A stretch of DNA of 11,922 nt from Euperipatoides rowelli (taxonomy: Eukaryota > Onychophora > Udeonychophora > Euonychophora > Peripatopsidae). Below, piece after piece: positions 1 to 8,204 of this stretch. Both the position numbers and the translations under genes were made by a program. Under the pieces are notes generated by a model that worked only from the letters and a program-made list of their open reading frames with translations, did not search any database and was not told where the DNA came from. The DNA is taken from assembly GCA_003024985.2 (NCBI GenBank), contig PXIH01S0017757.1; one strand, 5' to 3'. The first letter of the stretch is position 1; each line of letters opens with the position of its first letter.

Positions 1-759
1 GTTTGGTACATGTCATTAGTAGATCTCTACATGTGACCCTTTTGTTGCACATAGCACATCAATGTGAAACTCAATTTCATGCCATGTATTGGACAGCATA
101 TTCTTCATCATAGTACTGTGGTGTCTGTTATTCAGGTCTTGAGGAGATTAAGGTTTGGTAATGTCATTAGTAGATCTCTACATGTGACCCTTTTGTGCAC
201 ATAGTACATCAAGGTGAAACTCAATTTTATGCCATATGATGGACTGCATATCCATCATCATGGTACCTATGGTGTCTGTTATTCAAGTATAGAGAACATT
301 AAAGTTTGGTACCTGTCATTAGTAGATCTCTACATGTGACCCTTTTGTTGCACATAGCACATCAAGGTGAAATTCAATTTCATGCCATGTGTTGGACAAC
401 ATATCTTTCATCATAGTACCTATCATGTCTGTTATTCAAGTCTAGAGAACATTAAAGTTTGGTACATGTCATTAGTAGATCTCTACATGTGACCCTTTTG
501 TTGCACATAGCACATCAAGGTGAAACTCAATTTCATGCCATGTGTTGGACAACATATTCTTCATCATAGTACTATGGATTCTGTTATTCAAATCTAGAGA
601 ACATTAAGGTTTGGTACATGTCATTAGTAGATCTCTACATGTGACCCTTTTGTTGCATATAGCACATCAATTTCATGCCATGTGTTGGACTGCATATCCG
701 TCATCATGGTACTTATGGTGTCTGTTATTTGTGTCTTGAGAAAATTAATGTTTGGTACA
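1..759. repeat. Tandem array of a ~152-bp unit (five copies plus a stub)
   Basis: Units begin with GTTTGGTA at 1, 153, 304, 457, 609 and 750, giving lengths of 152, 151, 153, 152 and 141 bp. A sixth copy is lost after about 10 bases. The first 60 bases or so of each unit are nearly invariant, while the second half varies. Unit 5 lacks about 11 bases after the CACATCAA block. The array is already in register at base 1, so it probably continues to the left of the window. No coding signal is seen; open frames across it are chance. It is either a minisatellite or satellite block inside the upstream CCT8 intron, or lies between genes if CCT8 starts closer than expected. Confidence 0.95.
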
Positions 760-1378
760 GGTGTGTGGTACACCATTTTCGTAACATAACCCCAACAAAA
801 TAAATTGAAGTGGGGATAAATTAGTGTTGGGTAATGTTGAACTATGACATTGACCTCTAGCCTGCAATAAACTACATCTTCATCCATGCATGGATTGTAT
901 TTACTTGGTGGTTCTTTCCCAAACGCTGTTCAATATTTGCATTGAACACTTAATAATATTTCATTTCAGCCAACCACAGCATGTACTTTTTCTTGTACAG
1001 TATATGGACACCATTTGCATTAAAAATGCTAAGTGGCGCCATCTATTAAACAACAAAAGAACTTGAGTTGATCAATTGCAGCAAACGGTTTGTGGATACG
1101 ACTTTTGATTCAAGAGTTATGTTAAATTGTTATATTGTACACATAGTTTTATAAATGTATAATTGAGTTTATTTAGTAAATATTGTAGTGATAATGGAGG
1201 TTACTAAAAACTAATTATATATCTTGTTAAATATGTAATATTTATAATAAAAAAGTAAATACAAATATTTTGATTCACAACAGCATATAAGATTCTATGT
1301 TCAGTTACAACATGTCCATCTTCTACAAGCTAAGAAAGTTGAACATTAACTTTCTGATATTAGTGAATTTTGATTTAA
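760..1378. other. AT-rich non-coding stretch, probably CCT8 intron
   Basis: No coding or RNA gene is recognisable. Small structures seen are a 14-bp perfect palindrome at 882-895 (ATCCATGCATGGAT) and a hairpin at 927-948 with an 8-bp stem (TGTTCAAT / ATTGAACA) and a 6-base loop. I looked for the CCT8 exon that should precede 2512 (ending near the residues Ala-Gln-Ala-Cys in human) and did not find it here. Confidence 0.6.
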
Positions 1379-1747
1379 TTTATGTTTCATACCAAAAATA
1401 ATAGGGTGACATTGTATTTTAACTCCTTATCTAAGAAATTATGTGATCTAGAAAGAGTCCAAAATCTAGTCCTCCATATTATAAAGGGTAGATCACATGC
1501 TCTTGCTCATCTATCAATGGATTCCCTGCAAGATAGAAGAGAAAAATTGCATGATAATTTCACTCTAAAAATTTTTCTTAACCCATTTTTCCTTCCCCCC
1601 TCCCACCAATCAAGGTGAATTTTCGGAAGAGAAACTAGAGGTTCCCAGTTATTTAGAATACCATATGCAAAATCTAGCAGCTTGCAAAGATCCCCAATAG
1701 CGTCTTATTTATACTCTATTAATAAAAACATTGATAAATTCTACTAA
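1379..1747 (+). mobile_element. Decayed LINE (non-LTR retrotransposon) reverse-transcriptase C-terminal remnant
   Basis: One reading frame runs from 1379 to a TAA at 1745-1747, broken by a single TGA at 1616-1618. It reads like the thumb and C-terminal tail of LINE reverse transcriptases. A block around codons 23-36 has Leu-Glu-Arg-Val-Gln followed by an Ile-Ile-x-Gly. A second block around codons 47-56 has Asp-Ser-Leu-Gln-Asp-Arg-Arg-Glu-Lys-Leu. After the stop, the frame continues with Phe-Arg-Ile-Pro-Tyr-Ala-Lys and Gln-Arg-Ser-Pro-Ile, matching the usual 'basic, then Ser-Pro-Ile-Pro-x-Leu' end of these proteins. The catalytic part (Tyr/Phe-x-Asp-Asp) is absent, as expected for a 5'-truncated copy. 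Sequence to about 1970, ending near TTGCAATAAATGATAATAA, may be its 3' tail. The clade (CR1, Jockey or similar) cannot be settled by eye. Confidence 0.7.
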
Positions 1748-2511
1748 AGTTTTGTCAAACAATGGACATACAGTATTTAAAATAAGTATTTTTATCAATT
1801 TTGAATCTAAGTTATCTCCCTTTCTCAATTTAAATATTCATTGTACAAATTCTTATAACCTTTTTGGGATAAAGAATTTATTAATTCTTAGCAATTACTG
1901 CAATCTGTATCATATATATTTCATGTATCTTCTAACTTTTATTTTCTTGCAATAAATGATAATAATTAGCAATGGCTAAAAAAGAAACGTACAGTATATT
2001 ATGATTTTGGCAACATTTTAAAAGTAGGCTATGGTATTGTGTTTTTTAAAATACATTTAGAGTAAATTAGCTGTGAAAACATAAATATAATTGAATATTC
2101 ATTTGAATTTTTCAGAAAATTTAATGTATAAAAATATGCATTTTTTTTTTTAAAAAAAATATTTCTTTAAAGGCCGAATTGAAAACTAATTTTTGAATAT
2201 TTAATTCTCGAGTCTGAATCAAGGAATTCGAGAATCGAATCAAACTATCACTAATTCTATTAAGTTTTCTAACTTAATGGGTTTTTTTAAAAAATAATAC
2301 TGTTATTTCAATGTCATTTGATCATTCGTGTAAAGATGAATATTTGTTGCTTTATTGTGCAAATAATATACAGTATACCTTTTTATGATACACACACACA
2401 CAAAAACAAATAAATTAAGTGAAAGAAATGTATAATAAAATTTGTTTTATAATTTTCGTTCCTGAAGAATCTGAATCAATTAATTTATATTTACTTATTT
2501 TTTTGTTTAAG
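1748..2511 (+). other. Intron upstream of the first CCT8 exon in the window
   Basis: AT-rich, without coding content. 1748-1970 may be the LINE 3' tail. An inverted repeat at about 2203-2236 pairs ATTCTCGA with TCGAGAAT. A short CA run lies at about 2390-2401. The intron ends with a T-rich tract and AG at 2510-2511. Confidence 0.7.
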
Positions 2512-2573
2512 TGTCCATATTGCCAGAAAGCAAAGTGTTTAATGTTGACAATGTTCGCATTTGTAAAATATTG
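2512..2573 (+). CDS. CCT8: CCT8 exon (TRiC/CCT subunit theta), residues ~188-208
   Basis: This internal exon encodes the start of the apical domain of the chaperonin theta subunit. TRiC/CCT is the two-ring, eight-subunit cytosolic machine that folds actin, tubulin and many other proteins using ATP. The exon starts after TTTAAG with the last two bases of a split Val codon (phase 1), then 20 codons: Ser-Ile-Leu-Pro-Glu..., Phe-Asn-Val-Asp-Asn-Val-Arg and Cys-Lys-Ile-Leu. It aligns without gaps to the human protein around 'FNVDNIRVCKIL'. The donor is TTG|GTAAGT, a strong consensus match, leaving phase 0. The preceding exon is not in the window. Theta identity comes from the Asn-Val-Asp-Asn-x-Arg-x-Cys-Lys-Ile-Leu-Gly-Ser-Gly run that continues into the next exon. 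Confidence 0.93.
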
Positions 2574-2668
2574 GTAAGTTAATTCATTTCATATTTGCTT
2601 TTGATTTTATTAAAAAAGAAATTGTCTTTTTGAATATTTCTAATATATAGTCAATTTTTTTTTTAAAG
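2574..2668 (+). other. CCT8: Short CCT8 intron (95 bp)
   Basis: GT-AG intron, phase 0, starting GTAAGTT. It ends in a nine-to-ten T tract followed by TTTAAAG. It is by far the shortest intron in the window; the others are about 2, 4 and more than 2.8 kb. Confidence 0.92.
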
Positions 2669-2806
2669 GGTTCTGGAATTGGTGCTTCTGAAGTAATGCA
2701 AGGTATGGTTTTCAAACGGTTTGTTGAAGGTGACATCTCCAAAGCGGAAAATGCAAAAATTGCTGTGTACTCCTGTCCTGTGGATACTATGCAAACAGAA
2801 ACCAAG
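2669..2806 (+). CDS. CCT8: CCT8 exon, residues ~209-254 (apical domain)
   Basis: Exactly 46 codons, phase 0 at both ends. It begins Gly-Ser-Gly-Ile, completing the Lys-Ile-Leu-Gly-Ser-Gly motif started in the previous exon. It continues through Gly-Met-Val-Phe-Lys, Glu-Gly-Asp, Ala-Lys-Ile-Ala-Val-Tyr-Ser-Cys-Pro and Thr-Glu-Thr-Lys. These are the conserved strand and loop blocks at the base of the theta apical domain, where the substrate-facing surface is built. The acceptor is TTTAAAG|GGT and the donor is ACCAAG|GTAAAA, which is weaker than the other donors at the last position. Length equals the human counterpart with no gap. No odd codons or frameshift are seen. An antisense open frame here is a shadow. 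Confidence 0.96.
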
Positions 2807-3609
2807 GTAAAAGAATCGTCACTCTATTGAAATAAGATATCATACCTCCCCGTACACATGTAAATTGAAAAATGAAACTAATATATTCAGATAAATTACT
2901 CGCATCTTCTTGCAAGTTGAACTTTTGTATTTTATGCTACACAGATTTTTATTCCTTGTTTAAAAGTACCTTCATTATTTTCACATCAAAATAGAAACTC
3001 TTGACACTATGAAAATTTATTAAACAAAACTGGCTGTTGGGTTAAATTTCAGTAAAAATTTTGTTTCCTTCTATGGTTTTGAACAGTAAAATAATCTTAC
3101 CACAATACAGTTATCATCTCTTTTCCTCATGTCATCTGATAATTTCACAATTCTCTTAGCATTTCATGACTATAGAAACGAAGTGAACACTTATTGACAT
3201 TCATTTATTTCAGCCTCGGATTTAATAAAACTTTTGTACATTGGGACAGACTGCATTGCAATTTTGAGAATGCATAAAAACCTTTCGATATTATTGATAG
3301 TTTTAAAGCTGTATTTATCAAAATGGACCTTTTTTTCAATAGTGCCTCAAACCTGTAAATTAAAAGTATTGAGAATCATAAATTGAGTCATGCATGTCCT
3401 GAAAGTTTCTATTATTGAGTTATGGATATGGAGCCTCATTTTCAGATCATCCTTTTTAGTTATACGGGTTCAAAAATTTCCTTTTGAACTTGAATTCAGT
3501 GAGTATGCAAATATTTTATTCATTTCTTCAGGTTCTTCTAAACAAAGATTAATCATCTCCTAAATTGATTTTTTTAATCTTTCAGAAGCTATAGCTTGAT
3601 GGAAATAAC

Positions 3610-3653
3610 TTTTTGGCATAATTTTTAGAACAACTTTAGCATTATGCCAAAAA
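3610..3653. repeat. Perfect 13-bp inverted repeat (hairpin)
   Basis: Left arm TTTTTGGCATAAT (3610-3622) and right arm ATTATGCCAAAAA (3641-3653) are exact reverse complements around an 18-base loop. The stem does not extend further, so it is shorter than a typical microRNA precursor. It could be a collapsed foldback element or a chance palindrome transcribed in the CCT8 pre-mRNA. Confidence 0.85.
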
Positions 3654-3721
3654 TAAGAGAATGACATTTTGGAATATATTTTGTTAGGGCTGGACTTCCT
3701 TTATCTCGCTTCGAACAAGAG

Positions 3722-3729
3722 TTAGGAAG
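3722..3729. repeat. Left target-site duplication of the hAT MITE
   Basis: TTAGGAAG directly before the element at 3730. The matching right copy, TTAGGAAA at 4132-4139, differs only at the last base. Confidence 0.75.
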
Positions 3730-4131
3730 TAGGGATGCACTGAATGCCAGCTTCACATTTGGCTGCAATCGAATACCGACCATTTTTCCATTATTTATAT
3801 TCAGCTGAATAGTTTATACTGAACAATTTAGAAGCAGGAGTTCTTCAAAAAAATTTTTTTTTTTTAAATTTTGCCTATTAATAATTTTAAATGCTTGTGG
3901 TAATTCTAAGTTCTTGAAAAATAAGCAAACATAATTATAAGTTAATAGAAATTGGTTGAAAAATGTATCATTTTGATAAAAAAAATAAAAATTATTTAAT
4001 GGTTATGAAATAGTAGCTTATATAATTATTCCTTCAGCTTCCTATTCCACTCCAGCTGAATAATTTAACTATTTGTTATTCAGCCATTAGAATCCAAAAT
4101 AGTATTCGGTCCCACCCCCCTCCCATCCTTA
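3730..4131. mobile_element. hAT-type MITE (402 bp), non-autonomous
   Basis: Starts TAGGGATGCACTGAATG and ends CATCCTTA; the outer 8 bases match as inverted repeats at 7 of 8 positions. AGGGATGCACCGAAT-like ends are typical of a widespread class of hAT elements. The right end reads (reverse strand) AAGGATGGGA, then a G-rich expansion, then ACCGAATACTATTTTGG, so the inverted repeat is interrupted. An 8-bp target duplication (7 of 8 identical) fits hAT insertion. Internal ATTCAGCTGAAT and CAGCTGAATAA blocks repeat. No transposase is encoded; it would depend on an autonomous relative elsewhere. Confidence 0.75.
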
Positions 4132-4758
4132 TTAGGAAATAATTGTTAAGGCACAGAGTGGATTCAATTTTATTGTTTCACAGTCTATTTCTACTTATAA
4201 AAACTGTTTTAAATGGGTCAGCAATTAATACGAATTTTATCTGGATCCAACTGTCCATTTAAAGGCTCATATTATAGTCTAATCTGGATCAAAGTTTGCA
4301 TTCAGGTTAGAGGTACCATAAACTTTAAATTTTGAAACTTGTTTTGTGTCCCAAATGAATATTATACAGTCTATATATTATAGACTAATAAAAAAAATCC
4401 AAGCATTTTTTTTTCTGTGTATGTGTTATATAATAGTAAGATAATCTGATAGATCATTATGCGAAAATACTGAACGTCAATTTCTTGCAGATATACAATA
4501 GTGAGTATATTATTTAAAGATGTTATACTAAAGATTTAAATCTAAAACCATTTGTTTAATAAATCTTATGTTGCATGCCATACCAAGATTCTATAAATTT
4601 GATTTAATGTTTTGTCCATGTACAGTAATTACGATATATGCACAACATTTATTGTCAAGTTTCTCAAAAAATTGTTTGTGTTAACTTATTTACTGAGAAG
4701 AGAAAAAAAAAAAATTTTTATTTAATTTCTTTTTTTTTTTTTTTTTTTTTAAATTTAG

Positions 4759-4830
4759 GGAACTGTGTTAATTAAATCAGCTCAAGAGTTAATGAATTTT
4801 AGTGAAGGAGAAGAAAGTCTTTTAGAAAAG
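4759..4830 (+). CDS. CCT8: CCT8 exon, residues ~255-278
   Basis: A small exon of 24 codons, phase 0 at both ends. It encodes Gly-Thr-Val-Leu-Ile-Lys, Glu-Leu-Met-Asn-Phe-Ser, Gly-Glu-Glu and Leu-Leu-Glu-Lys. The Gly-Thr-Val-Leu-Ile-Lys-x-Ala-x-Glu-Leu-Met-Asn-Phe-Ser block is diagnostic of theta among the eight CCT subunits and aligns to human without gaps. The acceptor is AAATTTAG|GGA behind a T21 run; the donor is GAAAAG|GTAAAG. Its 72-nt size and 2-kb and 4-kb flanking introns mean exon definition must work over long distances. Skipping it would keep the frame, removing 24 residues from the apical domain. Confidence 0.95.
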
Positions 4831-4880
4831 GTAAAGTTGAAATACAAGTATAATGGTTGATTAATGTACAGTTTATATAA

Positions 4881-4958
4881 TAGTGAACCCAAGGCTAGAA
4901 CTATCTGCACTGCAGCTAATGCAAGCTCACTCTGGGTATCAAAGCCTAGGTCCCACTA
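4881..4958. mobile_element. Tiny MITE-like element (78 bp) with TAA target duplication
   Basis: Left end TAGTGAACCCAAGGCT and right end, read on the reverse strand, TAGTGGGACCTAGGCT match at 12 of 16 positions. TAA lies directly on each side (4878-4880 and 4959-4961), which fits the three-base TWA duplications of PIF/Harbinger elements. The centre contains a palindromic CTGCACTGCAG. There is no room for coding. The class is inferred only from the ends and the duplication. Confidence 0.5.
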
Positions 4959-5383
4959 TAAAATGAGTAAATAGGAACAATTTTCATAGAATATATATTT
5001 TATTACAAACTATAAGAATTTCTAACAGAAAACACAGAATAGTGTAGGTAGGCTTATTAATACTTTGGCAACCAACAATAACTCGTACAGGGCTGGGCAA
5101 TGATTAAAAGATGGAGGATTCCAGTCATTTTTGATGAGCTTCACTCAAAATGAAAAGGACATTAATAATTTTCTTAAAAAAAAATTGTGCAAGTTATGGA
5201 CGATTCTGTTATAATAATGAACATATACAGTATGTTTGTTCATCTATGCATTTGAACTGTTAACATTTTAGACCTGAAGCAATTATATACTTGTAATCTG
5301 GGGATACTGTGCTATTACTTTATAAAAATTGGAATATATTTATCATGCATTCTCTTATGTATGGAGAAATCATTCTGATCAAA

Positions 5384-5477
5384 TTTTTTTTTTTTTTTTA
5401 AAGTAATGTTAGAAATTATAACTCCTGTACTTAACTGTTTCACTATGGGTTTATTTAAAAAAAAAAAAAAAAAAAAT
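5384..5477. repeat. Opposed homopolymers T16 ... A21
   Basis: T16 at 5384-5399 and A21 at 5457-5477 face each other over 57 bases. In the pre-mRNA they could form an A-U stem. Short open frames on both strands here come from the homopolymers and are not genes. Confidence 0.85.
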
Positions 5478-6084
5478 TCTCGTAAATTTTGGATTAAAAT
5501 ACAGTATAAGAAAAATAACTGCAGGTTCATTGGTCGAAGAACGGTAAAAACAACAATGGACCTGAAAAGTTCATATACATTTTTAGTTATAATTTGTTTC
5601 AACTAATGTCAAATGGTTTTCAAAAATTGACTTTGATTCTAAAAAAAGGATAATATTTTATATGATATTGAATCTCATAATTTTTTTATCAGACCATTGG
5701 TGTGAGAAAGCAATGTGATATACTGGAGGGTTTTCAGAAAAGAATATTTAATATACTGTAATTGTTCCAGTATCATACTGTATCTTCATTAAAGTATTGA
5801 ATGTCTTATCCCTATAGGAATGTAGAAACATGTAGGTGATGAGTTTTATGCATTATATTTTGACAATTATAGATCTTGCTTTATATAGTATCAATAGAAA
5901 GTTGAAAAAAAAAAAAAGATATAAATACTAGACTGCTTCATTTTAATTTGAGACCTAGACAAATGCAATCAATCATTTGACTAATAATAATTGGGCTAAG
6001 AAAGTGCTTCTTCTCAAGCAAAGAATTCATTTAGACTTTAAGCATGAGAAACATGTTTGGTTTTTTTTTTTTTTTTTTGGGGGG

Positions 6085-6141
6085 GGATGACTTGTGTCAT
6101 TTGCTACTCTAATTAGTAGCAAATCACAGAACAAATCATCC
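6085..6141. repeat. 57-bp imperfect palindrome beside T and G runs
   Basis: The core is a perfect 10-bp stem, ATTTGCTACT (6099-6108) with AGTAGCAAAT (6115-6124), around CTAATT. The ends GGATGA (6085-6090) and TCATCC (6136-6141) pair again, with an imperfect part between. A T18-plus run and a G8 run lie directly to the left. It looks like a foldback element or hairpin end of a MITE. Confidence 0.75.
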
Positions 6142-6333
6142 TGATTTCTTCCTAATTTTTAAGTACGCTTTGCCCAACAAGTTACCATAACAATAATTGA
6201 TTTTAGAATTTGCTTATAATGTTAATTGCAAATAGTTTATTTGTATATTTTATTTAAATTTTATTTTTTCATTAGTATTATGTATGCAATTTAAGCTGTC
6301 ACTATCTTCTTTCCACCCACTCCGCCCTTTCTG

Positions 6334-6373
6334 AGCATAGTCCCCTGCATAGCCATCCTGGATACCCCCACCC
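6334..6373. repeat. C-rich dispersed repeat, copy 1 (CATAGTCC type)
   Basis: Reads CATAGTCCCCTGCATAGCC, then further C-rich sequence to ACCCCCACCC. Related G-rich copies in reverse orientation lie at 8170-8204 and 10886-10908. Confidence 0.45.
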
Positions 6374-7880
6374 TGAAATAAAAAAAGAACATAATTATAA
6401 TCATCATTGGAGAATTGCAAAAAGACTATAAGAATTACAATAATTACTGGAGAATTTATGAATACTATATTATTTAAGTCTGTTATTTTGAACATTATAT
6501 CTGCCCAAACTACATTTGCTATGGTTACAACTCAAATGCTTTACAAATCATCGTTGCTAAAAATTTGTTGCAGTTTTGCTCACCTGGTGGGGCTCCTACT
6601 GTGCTGATGTCACCATAATCTACATAATAGCAGATGACATAAAGTGACGACCTATCAGAATAAAATCAACTCGGAGAAAAACGTTGATGGCAACCTCCGA
6701 GTACAAAAAGGACTACAGAGGCACATTCAAGATTATCCAGAAATAGACAGAAGAGACATAGAGGCAGAGGCTGACTCCAGACCCGAGAATGGAACGAGCA
6801 GAAGAGATGTAGATTCCCTAGCCAATCATTGGGGAAATCTAACTGATGCCGATCCAATAGCTCCAGCCACTAGTCATGAGTAGCCAATGTTAGTCCGAAG
6901 TTACCATAGAAGCCCGAGTTTCCCTAGCAACGTCTCACCAACAGTTATTTCTCAAAGTTATAGTTTTGAATTCTCCATCCACTTGCAGTTAAAGACTTTT
7001 TCCTGAATTTACCACAGAAATCTTCATAATATTGAAATTGACTCGGACTTTAAATCCTAAGAACTACCCCTTGTCCAAACCCCGGTGGCTATGCTCCTAA
7101 TTGTCCCTCTATCTCTCTAATCTCCCTGCAGCGTAATCTAGCTTAAATTATATTATTATATGATTGAAATCTGAAAGGGAATATTAATTGTAATTTTTAA
7201 TTATGGAGAAGGAAATTATTGTCAATTTTCTAAGCAAATACTGTAAATATGAATATCTGCTAAACTGTGACGTGTTTGTGTGTGTAGAAACTAAATATTG
7301 AAATGGCATATCAACTTAATCTTTTTCAGATTCCTTTCCAGACGATCGTGAGACGGGTGGTACTTGTATCTTTCTATCGGTGCAGGGATAATAAAGGGTT
7401 AATCCCCCTTTCTCCTCTTAATCCCTAGTCTGCTGGATCGGGATGGTATTTCGTTAGGGTTTTAGCTCGCTCTCCTTTTCGCATCAGATTGTGTTGTTTT
7501 ATTAGCCCCTATAAGAGTTTCATCAGAAACTGACACAATCGGACCCCTTTTCAGTGAATATTACATTTTCGGGGTAGACTCTGCTTATATAAGCTTGCAT
7601 GTAGATGTGTTTAAATTAGTAATTTCTAATTTGGGCATTTGCATGTAAGTGTAGGTAGGGACTAGTAATGGAGAGCTATTATTTATCTGGTAATTTTATC
7701 GAAACATATCTATCTGATCTGTAGCAACCAGGATGTATTGGGATCTTGCGTGCGCTTTTGCGCGAAGTCCCCCAAGCCCAGGTTGTGGAATAATAGAGGT
7801 ATTTCCAAGGCAGGGTTGTATTTGTAGCTAGTATATAGAGGCGCACTGCTAAGGCACGAGTGTTATGTAGGCTACAAATA

Positions 7881-7896
7881 TGACCGATAGCGGTCA
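7881..7896. repeat. 6-bp-stem hairpin TGACCG-ATAG-CGGTCA
   Basis: A GC-rich perfect stem with a four-base loop within the CpG-rich island. It may be part of whatever element the island represents. Confidence 0.7.
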
Positions 7897-7983
7897 AGCT
7901 CCTAGAAGTCACATCCTTGTAAATTATGATAATAGTTATTAAAGAATGAACATTATTACACGGACTGTGACCCTAGAGGCAAG

Positions 7984-8204
7984 CCCCCCCCCCCGGTCTT
8001 AGTGGGTATATTCAATATTTGGTATGGCTATGTATTCTCCAACATTGTTGCATACCCACGTCGATTTCGGAGTTATATAGTCATGAAAATAAAGGAATCT
8101 GTCTTGCTAGGATGTAAATTAGCTTACTTAGTGTAAATAGTCCTTCTCACGATAGAATAGAGCTAAATAGGGGGGGGGGGTAGGCTCTATGAGGAGGACT
8201 ATGT
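7984..8204. repeat. C11 and G11 tracts flanking 175 bp, with G-rich repeat copy 2
   Basis: C11 (7984-7994) and G11 (8170-8180) face each other. Sequence beside them is weakly matched as inverted repeats (TAGAGGC...TCTTAG on the left, CTAAATA...TAGGCTCTA on the right). The right side contains the GAGGAGGACTATGT word (8191-8204) that recurs at 10895-10908. It may be a foldback element. Confidence 0.45.

Larger units (their letters stand above)
2807..4758 (+). other. CCT8: CCT8 intron (1,952 bp)
   Basis: Phase-0 GT-AG intron. 2807-3600 is plain AT-rich sequence in which I see no gene. It contains the hairpin at 3610-3653 and the MITE at 3730-4131. 4140-4700 is again plain. It ends with an A12 run (4703-4714) and a T21 run (4730-4750) that serves as an extreme polypyrimidine tract before AAATTTAG. 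Confidence 0.9.

Noticed and set aside
822-848. AGTGTTGGGTAATG resembles the hAT end at 11615
   Set aside because: The match is only about 10 bases and lacks the GTAAC/GTTAC subterminal repeats.
624-887. Minus-strand 87-codon frame
   Set aside because: It overlaps the last tandem-repeat unit and has no protein character.
1731-1955. + strand 74-codon frame after the LINE frame
   Set aside because: Hydrophobic low-complexity composition; probably LINE 3' untranslated tail or intron.
6250-6495. Possible minus-strand terminal exon: T-rich tract, CAG, a Gly-rich frame of about 39 codons, then AATAAA-like sequence
   Set aside because: The Gly-rich codons come from the G-rich dispersed repeat that also occurs at 8170-8204 and 10886-10908, no protein family is recognised and no partner exon was found.
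6644-6883. 79-codon + strand open frame with balanced, charged composition
   Set aside because: No recognisable domain, no support for a promoter or splice partner, and it lies in the CpG-rich island whose composition favours longer chance frames. Kept only as a remark.
6918-6931. RFX X-box-like GTTTCCCTAGCAAC
   Set aside because: The left half-site departs from consensus at a key purine; one site alone is not evidence.
7586-7962. LTR reading: TATATAAG at 7586, polyadenylation-like sequence near 7940, TACA end at 7962, and a weak resemblance of the next bases to an arginine-tRNA primer site
   Set aside because: No TG start, no second LTR, no target duplication and no gag-pol sequence could be shown.
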